From Apibacter raozihei (GTDB lineage: Bacteria > Bacteroidota > Bacteroidia > Flavobacteriales > Weeksellaceae), in assembly GCF_004014855.1 (NCBI RefSeq), contig NZ_CP034930.1:558001-622000 (forward strand): a stretch of 64,000 nt of DNA, read 5' to 3'. Position 1 is the stretch's first letter. The number at the start of each line of letters is the position of its first letter. The notes under the pieces were generated by a model. That model was not told the DNA's origin, made no database searches, and was given only the letters and a program-made list of their open reading frames with translations. The position numbers and the translations under genes were made by a program. Of the stretch, positions 60,595-64,000 are shown in pieces.

Positions 60595-61254
60595 TCAGAA
60601 CAATGACTGAGTCGAATCTGCAACAATACTCATCTGCCAATCAAAATTATCCGTCCATTCACCCTCATTTTTTCCTTTATAGCTCATTCCGAAATCTTTG
60701 AAGTTCAAAGTAAATCTTTCTGTATTTAAGTATAGATGCTGCTTTTCCTCCCTTAGGTTTGCCTTTACTGAAATAGTTTGTTTAATTCCACATAACTCGA
60801 CAACCATATCCAGCTGTGTATTATAATCGGATACTCCTTCTATTTTTTGAGATGAAATAATTTTTATCATTGAAACCGGGTATGTTGCTATATCTAAAAA
60901 CTCTTTCCCCTTCATATTCTCAAGTAATTTCGTTCGTTCTTCTCTTTTTTCAATACTTTCATTTACCAAACTTGCCCAATCGACAACTAAACTTGCGTTT
61001 TTTAATTGTGCATTTGATATATTTAAAAACCCTTCTTTAAATTTACCCCAACCAAAATGACAAATATTCAGGTTATTTTTAATTATATAAATGGACCAGT
61101 TAATCTTACTTAACTTTAAATTTATTTTATAATTTTTAAGGTTTATGGCAGCTGATGTTATTTTTCCGCTGGCCGGAAGAGCATTTTTAGGGGTTTCGCT
61201 ACATGAAATGAATAAAAACAATATAATCAGAAATCCTAAAAGTGGTTTTTTCAT
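60595..61254 (-). CDS. YceI-family lipoprotein
   Basis: 219 residues. A lipoprotein signal (LGFLIILFLFISCSETPKN, Cys at 18) is followed by a YceI-like lipocalin-type barrel: SKINWSIYI near 50, GKFKEGFLNISNAQLKNASL, then REERTKLLENMKGKEFLDIA and TYPVSMIKII, which is the family's best motif. Family members bind polyisoprenoid lipids. The function in this organism is unknown. It is on the same strand as topB, 61 bases upstream of it, and divergent from the ABC ATPase gene. Confidence 0.85.
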   Translation of the reverse strand: MKKPLLGFLIILFLFISCSETPKNALPASGKITSAAINLKNYKINLKLSKINWSIYIIKNNLNICHFGWGKFKEGFLNISNAQLKNASLVVDWASLVNESIEKREERTKLLENMKGKEFLDIATYPVSMIKIISSQKIEGVSDYNTQLDMVVELCGIKQTISVKANLREEKQHLYLNTERFTLNFKDFGMSYKGKNEGEWTDNFDWQMSIVADSTQSLF

Positions 61255-61370
61255 TTTTAATATTTTAAATTTGTGAAAGGAAATATTATCTTTTGATTAA
61301 TCTAACGTATTAGTTAAGAGTTATAATATACTTCTATAAAAAATTTTTAAAACTTTTTTACAGGCTATTT

Positions 61371-62339
61371 ATGTTAGAAATTAATGACTTATCATTTTCA
61401 TACGATTCAGATAAGAAAATAATATCATCTCTTACCTTTCATGTTGAACAGGGAAATATGCTGGCACTTATAGGTGAAAGCGGTAGTGGTAAGAGTACTA
61501 TTCTGAAATTAATTTACGGCTTACTAGATTGGGAAAGCGGTGAAATTATTTACAATGGCCGTAAGCTTACCGGCTTCAAAGGAAATCTGGTACCCGGAGA
61601 ATCTGAATTCAAATATCTGGAACAGGATTTCGGATTAATGCCTTATGCGACTGTAGGCGAAAATGTTGGGAAATTCTTATCTAATATAGATCTTAAAGAG
61701 AAACATGAACGCATTGTTTTTTTGTTAAGCCTGGTAGAAATGGATGAATATATAGATAGTAAAGCGGATAACTTAAGCGGCGGGCAAAAACAAAGAGTAG
61801 CTTTAGCTAAAGCTTTGGCTCAGACACCCTCTGTACTACTTTTGGATGAACCTTTTTCTCAGGTTGACACTTTTAAGAAAAGCATGTTAAAAAGAGCTGT
61901 TTTCGATTTTGCCAAAGAAAATAATATTTCTATTGTTCTTGCTACTCATGAAATTGAAGACGCTTTAGCCTTTGCTGATGAAATGATTATAATTAAAAAG
62001 GGAACTATTGTACAGAAAGGTTTACCCGCAGATATTTACAAAATGCCTGAAAATGAATATGTAGCAAACCTTTTCGGAGAAACCAACGTACTTTCCAAAG
62101 AAGAATTTCCCGGCTTATCAGAATATACTCATCATTCTCCTGTACTTGTTTACCCTCATCAATTGATACTTTCAGATAACGGATTAAGGGTTAAAGTCTT
62201 AAAAAGTTACTATCTAGGAAGTCATTACTTGGTTGAAAGTATTTATAAGTTTAAACGAATCTGGTTTCACAGCCCTAATTTCTTCCTGGCTGGAGATGAA
62301 TGTTTTTTGCAAATTGAAAATTTTCAGATTTTTGATTAA
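61371..62339 (+). CDS. ABC transporter ATP-binding protein
   Basis: 322 residues. Walker A GESGSGKST (residues 35-43), signature LSGGQKQRVALAKAL (about 138-152), Walker B VLLLDEPFSQVD (about 158-169) and the switch His in LATHEIEDAL. The C-terminal 85 residues may be a small regulatory TOBE-like domain, as in ATPases for iron, sulfate or polyamine importers. No permease or binding protein is next to it, so the substrate cannot be inferred. The Q-loop region reads YLEQDFGLMPYATVGENV. Confidence 0.85.
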   Translation: MLEINDLSFSYDSDKKIISSLTFHVEQGNMLALIGESGSGKSTILKLIYGLLDWESGEIIYNGRKLTGFKGNLVPGESEFKYLEQDFGLMPYATVGENVGKFLSNIDLKEKHERIVFLLSLVEMDEYIDSKADNLSGGQKQRVALAKALAQTPSVLLLDEPFSQVDTFKKSMLKRAVFDFAKENNISIVLATHEIEDALAFADEMIIIKKGTIVQKGLPADIYKMPENEYVANLFGETNVLSKEEFPGLSEYTHHSPVLVYPHQLILSDNGLRVKVLKSYYLGSHYLVESIYKFKRIWFHSPNFFLAGDECFLQIENFQIFD

Positions 62340-62473
62340 ATACTTTTTTGATTAATTTTTTCTACAAAAAAATTAAAAAAATTTTAAACTTTATATGTAA
62401 CAAATATGTAATTTAGCGCCCAATAATTTTTATATTAAAACACTATAATTGTAAGGAACTAAGTATATATTCT

Positions 62474-63805
62474 GTGAAAAAAGACCAAGCTTTCTACGTT
62501 CCGATTTTATGCCTGATATTTCTAGCAGGCCTGATAGCTTTACGCTATCTACCTCCTGTCACTGTTTTCGGGTATGAGTTGAAAACCATAGATATGTTTT
62601 CAGATGTAGAAAAGGAACCTGCTTCTGATATTATAAAAATTGTTCCCAAGGTTGAGCCTAAAGTTGAAATCCGATGCCCTAAAAATAAAATTTGTTTTGA
62701 AGATTATTCTGTGGATCAGAATATGTTTAAAACTTTATTTTTATCAATTGATAATTTAAAATCAGATACTCTAGGCAAAGTTCGTATCGCTTTTTTTGGA
62801 GACAGCTTTATTGAAGGGGATGTATTTTGTGGGGATTTCAGAGACTTATTACAAGAAAAGTTTGGAGGCATGGGGGTTGGATGGGTACCTGTCACTTCAG
62901 AGGTGTCCCAATTCCGACAAACAATAAAAGAAGATTTTAAAAATTATACAACTTTTGACGCTGTACATCATCCAAAGGAAAAAGTTCCCTATCCTCCTTT
63001 TGGTATTTGCACACAACCTTTACCCAACAACAGTGCTACCTATTATTCTACTCATTTTTCACCGCGAACTGATAAACTTCCGAATTTCAGGATTTTATAT
63101 CAATCCAAATCTCCTTTCTCTGCTAAAGTTATTTCAGATGGTAATTCTCAAAACATTCAACTAAAAGCTGGTAAAAATATACAGGATCATTCTATACTTA
63201 TAAATAAATCGAAAAAGGTCAATCTTACTTTCGCTTCAGATCCGAATATATTTTTGTATGGATTTTCATTTGAGGATCAATCAGGAGTGTATGTCGATAA
63301 TTTTTCTTTAAGAGGTAATGCTGGTTTATCTCTTTTATCGAGTTCGAGTGAAATGCATAAATCTTTAAACCGGCTACAAGATTACAAACTAATCATTCTT
63401 CAGTATGGAGTTAATGCCGTGTCAGAAAAAGCTAGTGACTTTGCATGGTATACTCGAATGATGAATAAGGTTATAACTGAAATGAAAGCTTCTTATCCTC
63501 AGGCAGGAATACTTTTAATCAGCGTTGGCGACAGAAGCAAAAAAATTAATGGAGCTTATAAAACTCTTCCAACTATTAAGTTAATGGTGGAAGCACAACG
63601 TGCAATTGCAGCTGAAAACAAAATTGCTTTCTGGAATATGTATGAAGCCATGGGCGGAGAAAGTTCTATGGTTGATTATGTAACTGCCAATCCTCCTAAG
63701 GCAAACAAAGACTATACACATATCAATTTTTTAGGTGGTAAAGAAATTGGAACTTTATTATTTAACAGTTTATTATTCGAATATGAAAAAGCAAAATCTA
63801 AATAA
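62474..63805 (+). CDS. SGNH/GDSL-type hydrolase, membrane-anchored
   Basis: 443 residues from a GTG at 62474. An N-terminal helix (FYVPILCLIFLAGLIALRYL) anchors it. The SGNH fold starts at VRIAFFGDSFIEGDVFCGDF (nucleophile Ser in GDSF). The Gly block is ADFAWYTRMMNK-preceded LQYGVNAVSEK (Asn), and the Asp/His pair is in NKDYTHINFLGGKEIG near the end. Such proteins act on acyl or acetyl groups of cell-wall or surface polysaccharides; the substrate is not shown here. It overlaps the next SGNH gene by 23 bases. Confidence 0.75.
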   Translation: MKKDQAFYVPILCLIFLAGLIALRYLPPVTVFGYELKTIDMFSDVEKEPASDIIKIVPKVEPKVEIRCPKNKICFEDYSVDQNMFKTLFLSIDNLKSDTLGKVRIAFFGDSFIEGDVFCGDFRDLLQEKFGGMGVGWVPVTSEVSQFRQTIKEDFKNYTTFDAVHHPKEKVPYPPFGICTQPLPNNSATYYSTHFSPRTDKLPNFRILYQSKSPFSAKVISDGNSQNIQLKAGKNIQDHSILINKSKKVNLTFASDPNIFLYGFSFEDQSGVYVDNFSLRGNAGLSLLSSSSEMHKSLNRLQDYKLIILQYGVNAVSEKASDFAWYTRMMNKVITEMKASYPQAGILLISVGDRSKKINGAYKTLPTIKLMVEAQRAIAAENKIAFWNMYEAMGGESSMVDYVTANPPKANKDYTHINFLGGKEIGTLLFNSLLFEYEKAKSK

Positions 63806-64000
63806 ACCTGCCCTAATCCTTTTGGTGCTTTGTATTTGCTTTTTTCAAAAAGCGTATACTCAACAAAACTATCCTTTTATAAAAAAAGAGAAAAACGTTA
63901 TACATAATGCTAAAGTTCTTGATTCTTTTTTCAATTCGTTGCGTAATTCAAAAAATAAACAAGTAAATATTGTTCATATAGGAGACTCACACCTTCAGGC
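63783..64000 (+). CDS. SGNH/GDSL-type hydrolase, partial (cut by window end)
   Basis: An ATG at 63783, inside the end of the previous gene, opens a frame that runs to the window end (72 codons). A signal peptide (LNKPALILLVLCICFFQKAY) is followed by SLRNSKNKQVNIVHIGDSHL, where GDSH is the start of an SGNH active site. It is a second hydrolase of the same type as its neighbour, translationally coupled to it. Confidence 0.75.
   Translation, partial: MKKQNLNKPALILLVLCICFFQKAYTQQNYPFIKKEKNVIHNAKVLDSFFNSLRNSKNKQVNIVHIGDSHLQ

Noticed and set aside
34-64000. tRNA or rRNA genes
   Set aside because: I saw no cloverleaf with a GTTCRA-type T-loop and no rRNA-like sequence. The check was by eye, so tRNAscan-SE should confirm.

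Overview
The window looks like a chromosome segment from a member of the Bacteroidota, class Flavobacteriia (Chryseobacterium/Elizabethkingia/Apibacter-type; species not assignable by eye). The evidence is AT-rich DNA, -7 promoter boxes of the TAnnTTTG type (several with TTTG 18 bases upstream), a type IX secretion sorting domain, a short archaeal-type ProRS, OmpP1/FadL, DUF3857 proteins, a fused ThrA and an NrfHA/CcsBA cluster.

Region 1 (1-15.4 kb) is a degenerate, highly repetitive accessory array on the minus strand. It sits downstream of one full-length RHS/SpvB toxin gene (15397-25377). The array holds orphan RHS core 'tips' fused to different C-terminal toxin domains, each followed by one or two candidate immunity genes. 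The cassettes are separated by a repeated unit of two parts: a spacer of about 200-240 bp that carries a minus-strand promoter reading into the next orphan tip, and a convergent plus-strand gene for a protein of about 91 residues. Nine copies of this small gene are visible (two intact, seven decayed). Nonsense, frameshift and deletion damage is spread through tips, toxins, immunity genes and small genes, as expected of a silent-cassette store. I propose that the RHS core and the small gene plus spacer are the left and right homology arms for toxin-tip exchange. This is the most unusual system in the window.

Region 2 (15.4-28.5 kb) is a two-gene operon: a secreted protein with a type IX sorting domain, then a 3326-residue signal-peptide/SpvB/FG-GAP/RHS protein. 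Its body is much richer in G+C than its variable tip or its surroundings, and the composition changes at the RHS core.

Region 3 (28.9-32.4 kb) has small stand-alone genes: an SDR oxidoreductase, a helix-turn-helix regulator, an SMR exporter, a Crp/Fnr regulator and a START-like protein.

Region 4 (32.6-64 kb) is housekeeping: thrA, thrB-thrC; an aminotransferase; two DUF3857/transglutaminase-like proteins; pyrH-frr; tyrA; purK-purE; nrfH-nrfA with ccsB-ccsA for cytochrome c nitrite reduction; proS, a SRPBCC membrane protein and waaA; a Ser/Asn/Trp-rich lipoprotein with an OmpP1-like porin; mscL; topB; a YceI lipoprotein; an ABC ATPase; and two overlapping SGNH hydrolase genes, the last cut by the window edge. 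I recognised no rRNA, tRNA, CRISPR array or transposase.
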